In this document: positions 1-6,446 of the stretch, in pieces
Layout: every line of letters starts with the position of its first letter
How positions within the stretch are numbered: the first letter of the stretch is position 1
DNA from: JAIEPT01 sp038217425
Lineage (GTDB): Bacteria; Planctomycetota; Planctomycetia; Gemmatales; Gemmataceae
Length of the DNA: 8,097 bases
Assembly: GCA_038217425.1 (NCBI GenBank)
Contig: JBBQPM010000254.1
Coordinates: forward strand, 1 to 8,097
Reading direction: 5' to 3'
Notes under the pieces: model-generated
Seen by the model: the letters and a program-made list of their open reading frames with translations, nothing else
What the model was told of the DNA's origin: nothing
Database searches by the model: none
Translations under genes and position numbers: made by a program

Positions 1-237
1 ACCGGGATGTCGTCGGTTGGCGCCGATGCCGCCGACGCGGGCCGCCAGGTGGATGACGACTTCCGGTTGATATTCTTCGAGCATGGCTCGGACGTGTTCG
101 GGCTGGGTCAGATCGTAGCGCGTGCGCAGGGGCGTGGTGAGCCGCGCGAGCTTCTTTTCCTGAAGAAGCCGAACGACGTGTTTGCCCAGGAAGCCGTGAC
201 CGCCGGTCACCAAGACGCGTTTGTTCGCCAGATTCAT
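1..237 (-). CDS. GDP-L-fucose synthase-like NAD(P)-dependent epimerase (N-terminal 79 codons, cut by window edge)
   Basis: Reading the minus strand from the ATG at 237 gives an open frame to base 1 that begins MNLANKRVLVTGGHGFLGKH. The GxxGxxG nucleotide-binding loop (G12, G15, G18) is that of an extended short-chain dehydrogenase with a Rossmann fold. The segment HLAARVGGIGANR at residues 63-75 closely resembles the LAAxxVGGIxAN signature of GDP-L-fucose synthase (Fcl/WcaG). That enzyme converts GDP-4-keto-6-deoxymannose to GDP-fucose in the cytoplasm for surface polysaccharide synthesis. A strong ribosome binding site, GGAGGA (complement of 244-249), lies 6 nt before the ATG and fixes the start. 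The catalytic Ser-Tyr-Lys residues and the substrate domain lie outside the window, so another sugar-nucleotide epimerase/reductase is possible. The gene is divergent from the HAD hydrolase gene at 319, with about 80 bp between the starts. Placement in the epimerase family is firm; the exact substrate is inferred. Confidence 0.85.
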   Translation of the reverse strand, partial: MNLANKRVLVTGGHGFLGKHVVRLLQEKKLARLTTPLRTRYDLTQPEHVRAMLEEYQPEVVIHLAARVGGIGANRRHPG

Positions 238-318
238 TGCATGTCCTCCATGACTGGGTTGCGTTTACCAAAGTCGTCGGCCGAGAATCAAGCCCAAATG
301 AACTTCGGAGTTCCGATC

Positions 319-972
319 ATGTCACTACTCCTGTTCGATGCCGTCGGCACGTTGATCCATCCGCAGCCGAGCGTCGGCGCGGTCTATCACGACATCGGCC
401 GAAAGCATGGCTCCCTTCTCGAGCGTGACGAAGTTCGGCGCCGATTCCATGTCGCGTTCCAGCGCGAAGAGGACCGCGACCGCGCCGCCGGTCATCGCAC
501 CGACGAAGCCCGCGAGTTCCGTCGCTGGCAAGCCATCGTTGCCGACGTCTTCGGCGACGACCGCAGCTTCGCGGAACTCTACGCCTGGTTCGGCCAGCCG
601 CACGCCTGGCGCTGCACCCCCGGCACGGCCGAGCTGTTCGAGGAACTCCATCGCGCCGGGCATCGCCTGGCAATCGGCTCGAACTTCGATCGGCGTCTGC
701 ACGACGTCGTCGCCGGGCTCCCCGAGCTGAAACGCCTCGAACGCGTCTTCGTCAGCTCCGAACTCGGCGTGCGCAAGCCGCACGCCGACTTCTTCGCCGC
801 CATCGGCCACGCGCTCGGCGCCCGGGACGTCGTGGTCGTAGGCGACGACCCGGTCAACGACTACGAAGGAGCAACGCAAGCCGGGCTCCGGGCGGTCCTG
901 GTCGAGCGCGACGATTGGCCCGCTCAATTCCCGGGGACGCTGACGAGCTTGGGGATCCGCAGCAAGCCGTGA
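319..972 (+). CDS. HAD superfamily hydrolase, subfamily IA (REG-2/HDHD3-like), 217 aa
   Basis: The product is a cytoplasmic haloacid dehalogenase-like hydrolase with all four motif regions visible. Motif I is FDAVGTL with nucleophile D7. Motif II is the Ser of IGSN (S121). Motif III is the Lys of VRKPHADFF (K153). Motif IV is GDDPVND (D176, D177, D181). A helical cap of about 85 residues lies between motifs I and II, as in subfamily IA. The DAVGTL start and the total length fit the REG-2-like/HDHD3 branch. Motif I has Val9 where phosphatases have the second Asp (DxDxT), so ordinary phosphomonoesterase activity is doubtful. The start at 319 is preferred because GGAG (307-310) lies 8 nt upstream and motif I then sits at the N-terminus. 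An in-frame ATG at 298 would add seven residues. The open frame continues upstream to 7, but that part is antisense to the epimerase gene. The 3' end overlaps the convergent peptidase gene by 49 bp. The substrate is unknown. Confidence 0.88.
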   Translation: MSLLLFDAVGTLIHPQPSVGAVYHDIGRKHGSLLERDEVRRRFHVAFQREEDRDRAAGHRTDEAREFRRWQAIVADVFGDDRSFAELYAWFGQPHAWRCTPGTAELFEELHRAGHRLAIGSNFDRRLHDVVAGLPELKRLERVFVSSELGVRKPHADFFAAIGHALGARDVVVVGDDPVNDYEGATQAGLRAVLVERDDWPAQFPGTLTSLGIRSKP

Positions 973-2141
973 CCGGTCTGCGCATCGGGCCCGGGTTCCG
1001 AGAGGTCTTCCGCCCACGAGAGTAGCCGGGCTTTCACCTCGCTGGGCGACCACGTCGGAACTCTCGACCAGACCAGCGCGGCCAGGGCGGCGCCTTGCGG
1101 CGACGCGGACGAGGTTCCCGAGAACGGCTCGACTCGGCCGGGCGTGAGGAACGGCGCCTGGGCCATCAGGTCGGGCTTGAGCAAACGCCCCGCCTCGCCG
1201 CACGAGCTGTACGCCCAGCGTTGCTTGCGGGCGTCGACCGCTCCCAGACTGAGCACGCGCTGCCCGTCCGCCGGGAAGACGATGCTCCCCTGCGACGTCC
1301 CATGGCGCAAGAAGGCGCCCAAAGCGACAACGTGAAACGTCCCTGCGCCCGCCTTCGCCTGGATGCGCAGTTCCGGCTTGCCGTCGGCGAGAGGCGTGAA
1401 CGAAACGACCGCCTGGCACCACTTCGGCCCGCGATGGATGCGCGTGCGTGCCAGGATGTGGGCGCCGTCCTGCACGATCAGATCCATGTCGGCGGAGCTG
1501 TCGCCGTAGACTTCGATGGTCACCGGCTCGCGCCCCCATGGCTCGATGGGATTGCCGACGACGCCGGGACTCCATTGATGTTGGCCCTGGGCGTCGGGAT
1601 CGGCGCTGCCGCGCCAGTGCCGCTGGGCGAAATTCCCGACCGAGGCGACGAGGAGCATATCGCCCGGTCGTGTGCCGTCGCCCAGCAGCTGGCGGAGTTC
1701 GCGATGGACGGGCCCGCCGCCGGCGCCGTCGCTCCAGTTCGGCATGTTCAGCGAACACGTCAGAATCTGCGCTCCCTGTTCGCGCGCCCAGCGCACCGCC
1801 TGCAAGAACGTCTCCGGCTCGTCCGGTTCCCAGTTGACGAACAGCAGCTCCGCCCGGGGCGCCAGCTGATGCACGATCTCGGCGCAGCGGATGCCGTGCT
1901 GGCTCGGATGGGCTTCGAGATTCGCATCGGTGCGGAACGAGCGCACTTTCACGGCGGCCGGCAGCGTCTTGCCCAGATACGTGCGATAGCCGAGAAAGCC
2001 GCGATCCAGCACGACGACTTTAACGCCCTGCCCCTGGATGCCGGCCTGATGCCAGGCGGCGACGTCCGCACGGGCGGCCAGACACGCCGTCAGCAGCCAG
2101 ACGAATGCGAACTTCCCTGGATTTCCCAGAATGCGAACCAT
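924..2141 (-). CDS. Secreted subtilisin-like serine peptidase (S8 family), 405 aa
   Basis: An exported peptidase of the subtilase clan. A Sec signal peptide is visible at residues 1-25: basic start, hydrophobic core FAFVWLLTACLA, predicted cleavage after ARA. The catalytic residues are all present: Asp46 in VVVLDRG, His82 in QHGIRCAEIV, oxyanion-hole Asn170 in ASVGN, and Ser344 in SGTSSASP. The Asp-His and His-Asn spacings resemble subtilisin (32/64/155 in BPN'). The Asn-Ser distance is 174 residues rather than about 66, so about 110 extra residues are inserted, roughly 171-280. This stretch includes VTIEVYGDSSADMDLIVQDG and looks beta-rich, like a small sandwich domain. No propeptide domain is evident between the signal and the catalytic core, and no C-terminal anchor or sorting tail is seen. 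The start at 2141 gives the signal peptide and has AGGGG just upstream. That site lies inside a hairpin (2146-2178). Upstream in-frame codons to 2459 look non-coding. The stop at 924 lies inside the 3' end of the convergent HAD gene. The substrate is unknown. Confidence 0.9.
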   Translation of the reverse strand: MVRILGNPGKFAFVWLLTACLAARADVAAWHQAGIQGQGVKVVVLDRGFLGYRTYLGKTLPAAVKVRSFRTDANLEAHPSQHGIRCAEIVHQLAPRAELLFVNWEPDEPETFLQAVRWAREQGAQILTCSLNMPNWSDGAGGGPVHRELRQLLGDGTRPGDMLLVASVGNFAQRHWRGSADPDAQGQHQWSPGVVGNPIEPWGREPVTIEVYGDSSADMDLIVQDGAHILARTRIHRGPKWCQAVVSFTPLADGKPELRIQAKAGAGTFHVVALGAFLRHGTSQGSIVFPADGQRVLSLGAVDARKQRWAYSSCGEAGRLLKPDLMAQAPFLTPGRVEPFSGTSSASPQGAALAALVWSRVPTWSPSEVKARLLSWAEDLSEPGPDAQTGHGLLRIPKLVSVPGN

Positions 2142-2178
2142 AAAGTCCCCTGGAGCCGGCAAATTCCGGCTTAGGGGA
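2142..2178 (-). promoter_or_regulatory. Hairpin covering the ribosome binding site of the S8 peptidase gene
   Basis: On the peptidase transcript, AGGGGA (complement of 2151-2146) lies just before the ATG at 2141 and is the only Shine-Dalgarno-like sequence there. It is complementary to TCCCCT (complement of 2178-2173). The two arms continue inward through AGCCGG/CCGGCT (2154-2159 with 2166-2171) around a six-base loop, CAAATT on the plus strand. The result is a 12-bp stem broken only by a GG/T internal mismatch (2152-2153 against 2172). If it folds in the mRNA, the ribosome binding site is buried. That suggests translational control, but regulation is inferred from pairing alone. Confidence 0.5.
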
Positions 2179-2441
2179 GGTATCGGTTCGAGCGGGAAAA
2201 GGGCGCAAGCCGAAGATGTTGAAAAGGCCAGCGAGGCCTGGCAACCTTGCGGGCTGTTCGGGATCGGCAGGAAATGCCGGTTGTGCGGGAGATTCGAAAG
2301 CGAGTCAAGAAAACTCGCGCCGGCGCGGGGCCTCCATTCACTTTCCGGTGTTAAATGGAAGTTACCCGGCACTCCGCCGACGATTCCGCTCCCCGAATGG
2401 TTAAGAATCGCCCGAGCGGGGCAAAATAGTGCGTTTCTTTC

Positions 2442-2470
2442 TGGACGACGGCCGATCATCTAGTTACGAT
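2442..2470 (+). promoter_or_regulatory. Possible sigma70-type promoter for the PSCyt1-DUF1501 operon
   Basis: TGGACG (2442-2447, four of six matches to TTGACA) and TACGAT (2465-2470, four of six matches to TATAAT) are separated by 17 bp. They lie about 65 bp upstream of the chosen ATG at 2535. A transcription start near 2477 would fall within the dyad at 2473-2491. A second, poorer candidate is TTAAGA (2401) with CAAAAT (2422). Planctomycete promoters are weakly conserved, so this is only a suggestion. Confidence 0.3.
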
Positions 2471-2472
2471 TG

Positions 2473-2491
2473 AAACCAAGCCAATTGGTTT
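2473..2491. repeat. AT-rich inverted repeat, possible operator
   Basis: AAACCAA (2473-2479) and TTGGTTT (2485-2491) form a perfect 7-bp inverted repeat around five bases. The 8-bp palindrome CCAATTGG (2481-2488) is nested in its right half. It lies 44 bp upstream of the PSCyt1 start and immediately after the possible -10 element. That is a typical place for a repressor operator. As RNA it would be a weak AT-rich stem with a very short T run, so a terminator is less likely. Confidence 0.4.
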
Positions 2492-2534
2492 TGTCGAGTT
2501 TGTGGTGGCCCCCTTCCCCAAGCGAGCAAATGAC

Positions 2535-4997
2535 ATGATCCGCGGAATGCTATGCTGGATGGTGCTCGGGGCTCTGCCGGCCGTCGCTTCGGCGCAAGCG
2601 GATATGTCGGCCAAGGTCGATTTCTTCGAACGCAAGATTCGTCCGATTCTCGTCGACAACTGCTACAACTGCCACTCCGCGAACACCAACTCCAAGGGGG
2701 GACTCCGCGTCGACGATCGCGGCGGCCTCACGGTCGGCGGCAACAGCGGACCGGCCGTGGTTCCGGGCCATCCCGAGAAGAGCCTTCTCTTGAAGGCGGT
2801 GCGGCACGTCGGCGCCAGCGTGAAAATGCCCCCCAAGAAGAAGATCACCGACGAGGAGATCGCCGACCTCGCCGTGTGGATCAAGGACGGCGCCGCCTGG
2901 CCGCAAGATCAGCTCCCCAAATCGGTCGGCAAGTCCGCCGCCCATTACGCGAAACTCAAAAAGGAACACTGGGCCTGGCAGCCCCTCCAGAATCCGCAAG
3001 CCCCGGCCGTCAAGAACCCGAATTGGGCGAAGAGCGACGTCGATCGCTTCCTCCTCGCCAAACTCGAAGAAAAGGGGCTCAAACCCGCTCCCGATGCCGA
3101 CCGCCCGCAGCTGCTGCGGCGAATCACCTTCGACCTCACCGGCTTGCCCCCCACCGTCGCCGAACTCGACAATTTCTTGAAAGATACGTCGCCCAAGGCA
3201 TTTGAAAACGTCGTCGACCGTCTGCTCGCTTCCCCCGCCTTCGGCGAACGCTGGGGTCGCCATTGGCTCGATGTCGCACGCTACGGGGAATCGACCGGCT
3301 CGGCACGCAACCTGCCGTTGCCGCACGCCTGGCGCTACCGCGACTATGTCCTCGACGCTTTCCAGAACGACATGCCGTACGACCAGTTTCTCCGCGAACA
3401 GATCGCCGGCGACCTGCTCCCCGCCAAGTCCGAGAAGGAACGCGAACGGCAGCTCGTCGCCACCGGTTTCCTGGCGCTGGGCGTGAAGGACGTGAATCAG
3501 CGGTTCAAAGTCCGCTTCATCATGGACAACATCGACGAGCAGATCGACGTAATGACCCGCGCCATCCTCGGCCTGACCGCAAGCTGCGCCCGTTGCCACG
3601 ATCATAAGTTCGACCCGATCCCGACGGCCGACTACTATGCCCTCGCCGGCATCTTTCAGAGCAGCGATTTGTGCGCCGGGCTGCGCAACAAGATGGGGGG
3701 CGGCGGCATGGATTACTACGATCCGGCCCTGCTCATCACGCTCGGCGGCTCGGTCAAGTCCGCGTCCAAAGAACAGCTCGACAAGGCCAAGGCCGCCCTC
3801 GCCCAGGCACGCTCCGAGCTGACCATTCTCACCGACGACCCGACCAAGAACGCAGGCGGCCAGGGGGGCGAGAAGAAGCTGAAGGCCGCACGCCAAAAAG
3901 TCACCCAACTGCAGGCGGCGCTGCTGAGTCTCAGCGACCCCGCCTCGCTCGGGCCCGTCGCTTACGGCCTGCGCGATAGCAAGACCGTTGCCGACACCGA
4001 GATCCGCATCCGTGGCGAAGCCGAGAAGCTCGGCCCCGTCGTCCCGCGCGGCTTCCTCACCCTCGTCGACGTCGAGGGCGCCCCCAAAGTGAATCCCGAG
4101 CAAAGCGGACGTCTCGAACTCGCCCACTGGCTCGCCAGTCCGAAGAATCCGCTTACTTCCCGCGTCATGGCCAATCGCGTCTGGAAGTATCTGTACGGCA
4201 ACGGCCTCGTCTCCAGCGTCGACAACTTCGGCGTCACCGGCGACGTTCCCTCCCATCCCGAACTCCTCGACCATCTGTCTAACCAATTCGTCGCAGGCGG
4301 CTGGTCCGTCAAGAAACTCATCCGCAGCCTCGTCCTTACTCGCAGTTACCAGCTCAGCTCCGACAGCCTGACCGAAAACGCCGCGATCGATCCGGGCAAC
4401 CGTCTCGTTTGGCGGCACAGCCCTCGGCGGCTGGAAGCCGAGGAGATCCGCGATGCGATGCTGGCGACGTCGGGCAAGCTCGACCGCACGCGTCCCGCCG
4501 CCTCGCCCGCTGCGAATCTGAGAGTGACCGAGATGCAAAACAACGGCGCCGAGGCTCAGAACCTCGTTGCCAATGCGAATCTCAGCCTCAAGCGCAGTAT
4601 CTACCTGCCGCTCGTCCGCACCGTCGTGCCGCGCTCGCTCGAGGTTTTCGACTTCGCGGACCAGGGCCTCGTGGTCGGCAGCCGCGACACGACGACCGTG
4701 GCGCCGCAGGCGCTCTACATGCTCAACGACCCGTTCGTCGCGGAACAGGCGAAAGCCTTCGCGCTCAACTTGCTCAAAAGCGACCTCGATGCCGAGGGCC
4801 GCATCCAACGAGCGTTCCGCGAGGCGCTGGGCCGGGACGCGCATGCGAAAGAAATCGAGCGTACGAAAACATTCCTGGTACAATATGCGACGGACTTCGC
4901 AAACGAGAGTGAAGCGTCGTCCGATCCGCAGACCGCGGCGTGGATCAGTTTCACGCAGGCGCTCCTGGCGTCGGCAGAATTCCGGTACGTTCCGTGA
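2535..4997 (+). CDS. PSCyt1-DUF1549-DUF1553 domain protein (planctomycete cytochrome c-like), 820 aa
   Basis: This is a large exported protein of a family greatly expanded in Planctomycetota. In order: a Sec signal peptide (about 1-22, hydrophobic MLCWMVLGALPAVASA); a PSCyt1 cytochrome c-like domain (about 30-120) with haem motif CYNCH at 43-47 and a possible axial Met98 in VKMPP; DUF1549/PSCyt2 (about 166-378) with DVDRFLLAKLEEKGL, FDLTGLPPT and a second CxxCH, CARCHDHKFDPI, at 351-362; a Lys/Ala/Gln-rich helical, probably coiled-coil linker (about 405-466); and DUF1553/PSD1 (about 523-780) with LAHWLASPKNPLTSRVMANR and FGVTGDVPSHPELLDHL. The function is not established; haem binding and an envelope or periplasmic location are inferred. 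The ATG at 2535 is chosen because it begins the signal peptide. A GTG at 2502 in the same frame would add 11 residues, and the ribosome binding site is weak for either. The gene is followed after 47 bp by the DUF1501 gene, its usual partner. The length is at the short end for the family, with no carbohydrate-binding module seen. Confidence 0.93.
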   Translation: MIRGMLCWMVLGALPAVASAQADMSAKVDFFERKIRPILVDNCYNCHSANTNSKGGLRVDDRGGLTVGGNSGPAVVPGHPEKSLLLKAVRHVGASVKMPPKKKITDEEIADLAVWIKDGAAWPQDQLPKSVGKSAAHYAKLKKEHWAWQPLQNPQAPAVKNPNWAKSDVDRFLLAKLEEKGLKPAPDADRPQLLRRITFDLTGLPPTVAELDNFLKDTSPKAFENVVDRLLASPAFGERWGRHWLDVARYGESTGSARNLPLPHAWRYRDYVLDAFQNDMPYDQFLREQIAGDLLPAKSEKERERQLVATGFLALGVKDVNQRFKVRFIMDNIDEQIDVMTRAILGLTASCARCHDHKFDPIPTADYYALAGIFQSSDLCAGLRNKMGGGGMDYYDPALLITLGGSVKSASKEQLDKAKAALAQARSELTILTDDPTKNAGGQGGEKKLKAARQKVTQLQAALLSLSDPASLGPVAYGLRDSKTVADTEIRIRGEAEKLGPVVPRGFLTLVDVEGAPKVNPEQSGRLELAHWLASPKNPLTSRVMANRVWKYLYGNGLVSSVDNFGVTGDVPSHPELLDHLSNQFVAGGWSVKKLIRSLVLTRSYQLSSDSLTENAAIDPGNRLVWRHSPRRLEAEEIRDAMLATSGKLDRTRPAASPAANLRVTEMQNNGAEAQNLVANANLSLKRSIYLPLVRTVVPRSLEVFDFADQGLVVGSRDTTTVAPQALYMLNDPFVAEQAKAFALNLLKSDLDAEGRIQRAFREALGRDAHAKEIERTKTFLVQYATDFANESEASSDPQTAAWISFTQALLASAEFRYVP

Positions 4998-5005
4998 TGT
5001 GACTC

Positions 5006-5026
5006 CCCAGGATAGCTGCCCCTGGG
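5006..5026 (+). repeat. Small intercistronic hairpin
   Basis: CCCAGG (5006-5011) and CCTGGG (5021-5026) can pair around nine bases in the 47-bp gap between the PSCyt1-DUF1549-DUF1553 stop and the DUF1501 start. No long T run follows, so it is not a convincing intrinsic terminator. It could be an attenuating or mRNA-stabilising stem, or chance in GC-rich DNA. Confidence 0.25.
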
Positions 5027-5044
5027 CTTTCGAGAGATGAACCC

Positions 5045-6397
5045 ATGATGCGACCCGCACTAACGCGACGTCAGATCCTCCAATCCGCAGGCGCCGGCTT
5101 CGGCCACCTCGCCCTCGCCGGGCTTCTCGGCCAAAGCGCCCGCGCCAGCGCCCCGGGCCCGCTCGCGCCCCGCGAACCGCACTTCCCCGTGAAGGCGAAG
5201 AAGATCATCTTCATGTTCATGCAGGGCTGCATCTCGCAGATGGATACCTGGGAATACAAGCCCCAGCTGCAGCGCGACGGCGGCAAAGTCAGCCCCGGCG
5301 GCGGCATCCTCACCGCCTCCAAGTTCCGCTTCCGCCAGTACGGCCAAACCGGTACCTGGCTCTCCGACCTTTATCCGCACCTCTCCAAGCACGTCGATAA
5401 GATGTGCTTCCTCCGCGGCCTGCACACCGACACCCCCGCGCATCCGCAAGCCGTCATCCAGCTCCACACCGGCGCCGCCGTCGCCTCGCTCACCCGCCCC
5501 TCCATGGGCGCCTGGCTCATGTACGGCCTCGGCACCGAGAACCAGGATCTCCCCGGCTACATCACCATCAACCCCGTCCCGAACTTCGGCGGCGCCATCA
5601 ACTACGGCTCCGCGTTCCTGCCGGCGCACTTCCAGGGGACGCGCCTCAACGACGCCGGGCAGATGCCCAACCTCCGCGGCTCCGTCCCCGCGCCGTTGCA
5701 GCGCCGCCAACTCGACCTCATCCAGGCCATGAACCGCGACCTCGCCGCCCGGCCCAATGCTCCCGATCAAGTCGACGGCGTCATCGAATCCTTCGAACTC
5801 GCCTTCCGCATGCAGGAACGCGTCCCCGAAATCCTCGACATCAGCCGGGAACCTCGCCACGTCCAGGACGCCTACGGCATCAAGCCCGGCCCCGCCGGCA
5901 GCTTCGCGCGACAGTGCCTCATGGCCCGTCGCCTCAACGAAGCGGGCGTCCGCTTCGTGGAAATCACGCACCCCGGGTGGGACGCGCATAGCAACCTGCA
6001 TCAGGGCCTGATCAACAACTGCGCCGCCACCGACCAACCCGCCGCCGCCCTGCTGGCCGACCTCCACCAGCGTGGCCAACTCGAAGACACGCTGGTCCTC
6101 TTCGGCAGCGAGTTCGGCCGATTGCCGACGGCTCAAGGCCCCGACGGCCGCGATCATAACATCACGGGCTACACGATGTGGCTCGCGGGCGCCGGCGTGA
6201 AGCCCGGCTACAGCTACGGCGCCACCGACGAGTACGGCACCCACGCCGTCGAGGGCCGTATGCACATGACCGATCTGCACGCGACGCTGCTCGCGCTGAT
6301 GGGCCTGGATCACGAGCAGCTGACGTACCGCTACGCCGGCCGCGATTTCCGCTTGACCGACGTCGCCGGCCGCGTGGTGAATGAGATTTTTGCGTAG
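5045..6397 (+). CDS. DUF1501 family protein with Tat signal, 450 aa
   Basis: The N-terminus has a twin-arginine signal, LTRRQILQSAGAGFG, followed by a hydrophobic stretch, so the folded protein is probably exported by Tat. The rest is a full-length DUF1501 protein, a family related to the sulfatase/alkaline phosphatase fold. Recognisable segments are the N-terminal MQGCISQMDTWEYKP (59-73), ITHPGWDAHSNLHQG (307-321), LFGSEFGRLPTAQG (352-365), GRDHNITGYTMWLAGAGVK (368-386) and the C-terminal HMTDLHATLLALMGLDH (407-423) with YAGRDFRLTDV. Conserved His and Asp residues (H309, D313, H315, D370, H371, H407, D410, H412) could bind metal. No activity is established for the family. The start is ATG at 5045 or the adjacent ATG at 5048; GAGAG at 5032-5036 is a modest ribosome binding site. 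It follows the PSCyt1-DUF1549-DUF1553 gene by 47 bp, almost certainly in one operon, an arrangement repeated many times in planctomycete genomes. Confidence 0.93.
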   Translation: MMRPALTRRQILQSAGAGFGHLALAGLLGQSARASAPGPLAPREPHFPVKAKKIIFMFMQGCISQMDTWEYKPQLQRDGGKVSPGGGILTASKFRFRQYGQTGTWLSDLYPHLSKHVDKMCFLRGLHTDTPAHPQAVIQLHTGAAVASLTRPSMGAWLMYGLGTENQDLPGYITINPVPNFGGAINYGSAFLPAHFQGTRLNDAGQMPNLRGSVPAPLQRRQLDLIQAMNRDLAARPNAPDQVDGVIESFELAFRMQERVPEILDISREPRHVQDAYGIKPGPAGSFARQCLMARRLNEAGVRFVEITHPGWDAHSNLHQGLINNCAATDQPAAALLADLHQRGQLEDTLVLFGSEFGRLPTAQGPDGRDHNITGYTMWLAGAGVKPGYSYGATDEYGTHAVEGRMHMTDLHATLLALMGLDHEQLTYRYAGRDFRLTDVAGRVVNEIFA

Positions 6398-6446
6398 ACG
6401 AACTGCCGACTGCGGTAAGCCCCCCGGGTCGCGTCGGCGCCGGGAG

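Larger units (their letters stand above)
2142..2534. other. Divergent intergenic region rich in short dyads
   Basis: This 393-bp gap separates the divergent starts of the peptidase (2141, minus) and the PSCyt1 gene (2535, plus), so it should hold promoters for both. It is less GC-rich than the flanking genes, especially near 2331-2510. Besides the structures listed separately, I see these short dyads: AGGCC/GGCCT (2225-2229 with 2235-2239), CGGCA/TGCCG (2265-2269 with 2275-2279), GCGAGT/ACTCGC (2300-2305 with 2313-2318), and the perfect 10-bp palindrome GCGCCGGCGC (2317-2326). Open frames cross the region on both strands, but their translations show no domain or plausible start, so I call no gene here. 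Confidence 0.7.

Noticed and set aside
7..318. N-terminal extension of the HAD hydrolase
   Set aside because: Bases up to 237 are antisense to the epimerase, whose nucleotide-binding motif and ribosome binding site are clear. HAD motif I begins just after the ATG at 319, as expected.
325..1758. A minus-strand frame of 477 codons crossing the HAD and peptidase genes
   Set aside because: It is in a different frame from the peptidase, is Arg-rich with no domain, and conflicts with two well-supported genes.
1095..2174. A plus-strand frame of 359 codons opposite the peptidase
   Set aside because: It is antisense to a gene with a complete catalytic set and a signal peptide. No domain or ribosome binding site supports it.
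2142..2459. A 106-residue N-terminal extension of the peptidase
   Set aside because: It would bury the signal peptide internally. Its composition looks non-coding and it contains the stem-forming region.
2550..5060. A minus-strand frame of 836 codons spanning almost the whole PSCyt1-DUF1549-DUF1553 gene
   Set aside because: The sense frame has clear domains, haem motifs and a signal peptide. The antisense frame stays open because the codon bias avoids TTA, CTA and TCA. Its translation shows no domain.
5060..6313. A minus-strand frame of 417 codons opposite the DUF1501 gene
   Set aside because: Same cause as the other long antisense frame: high GC at third positions. The Val/Gly/Ala/Glu-rich product has no recognisable motif.
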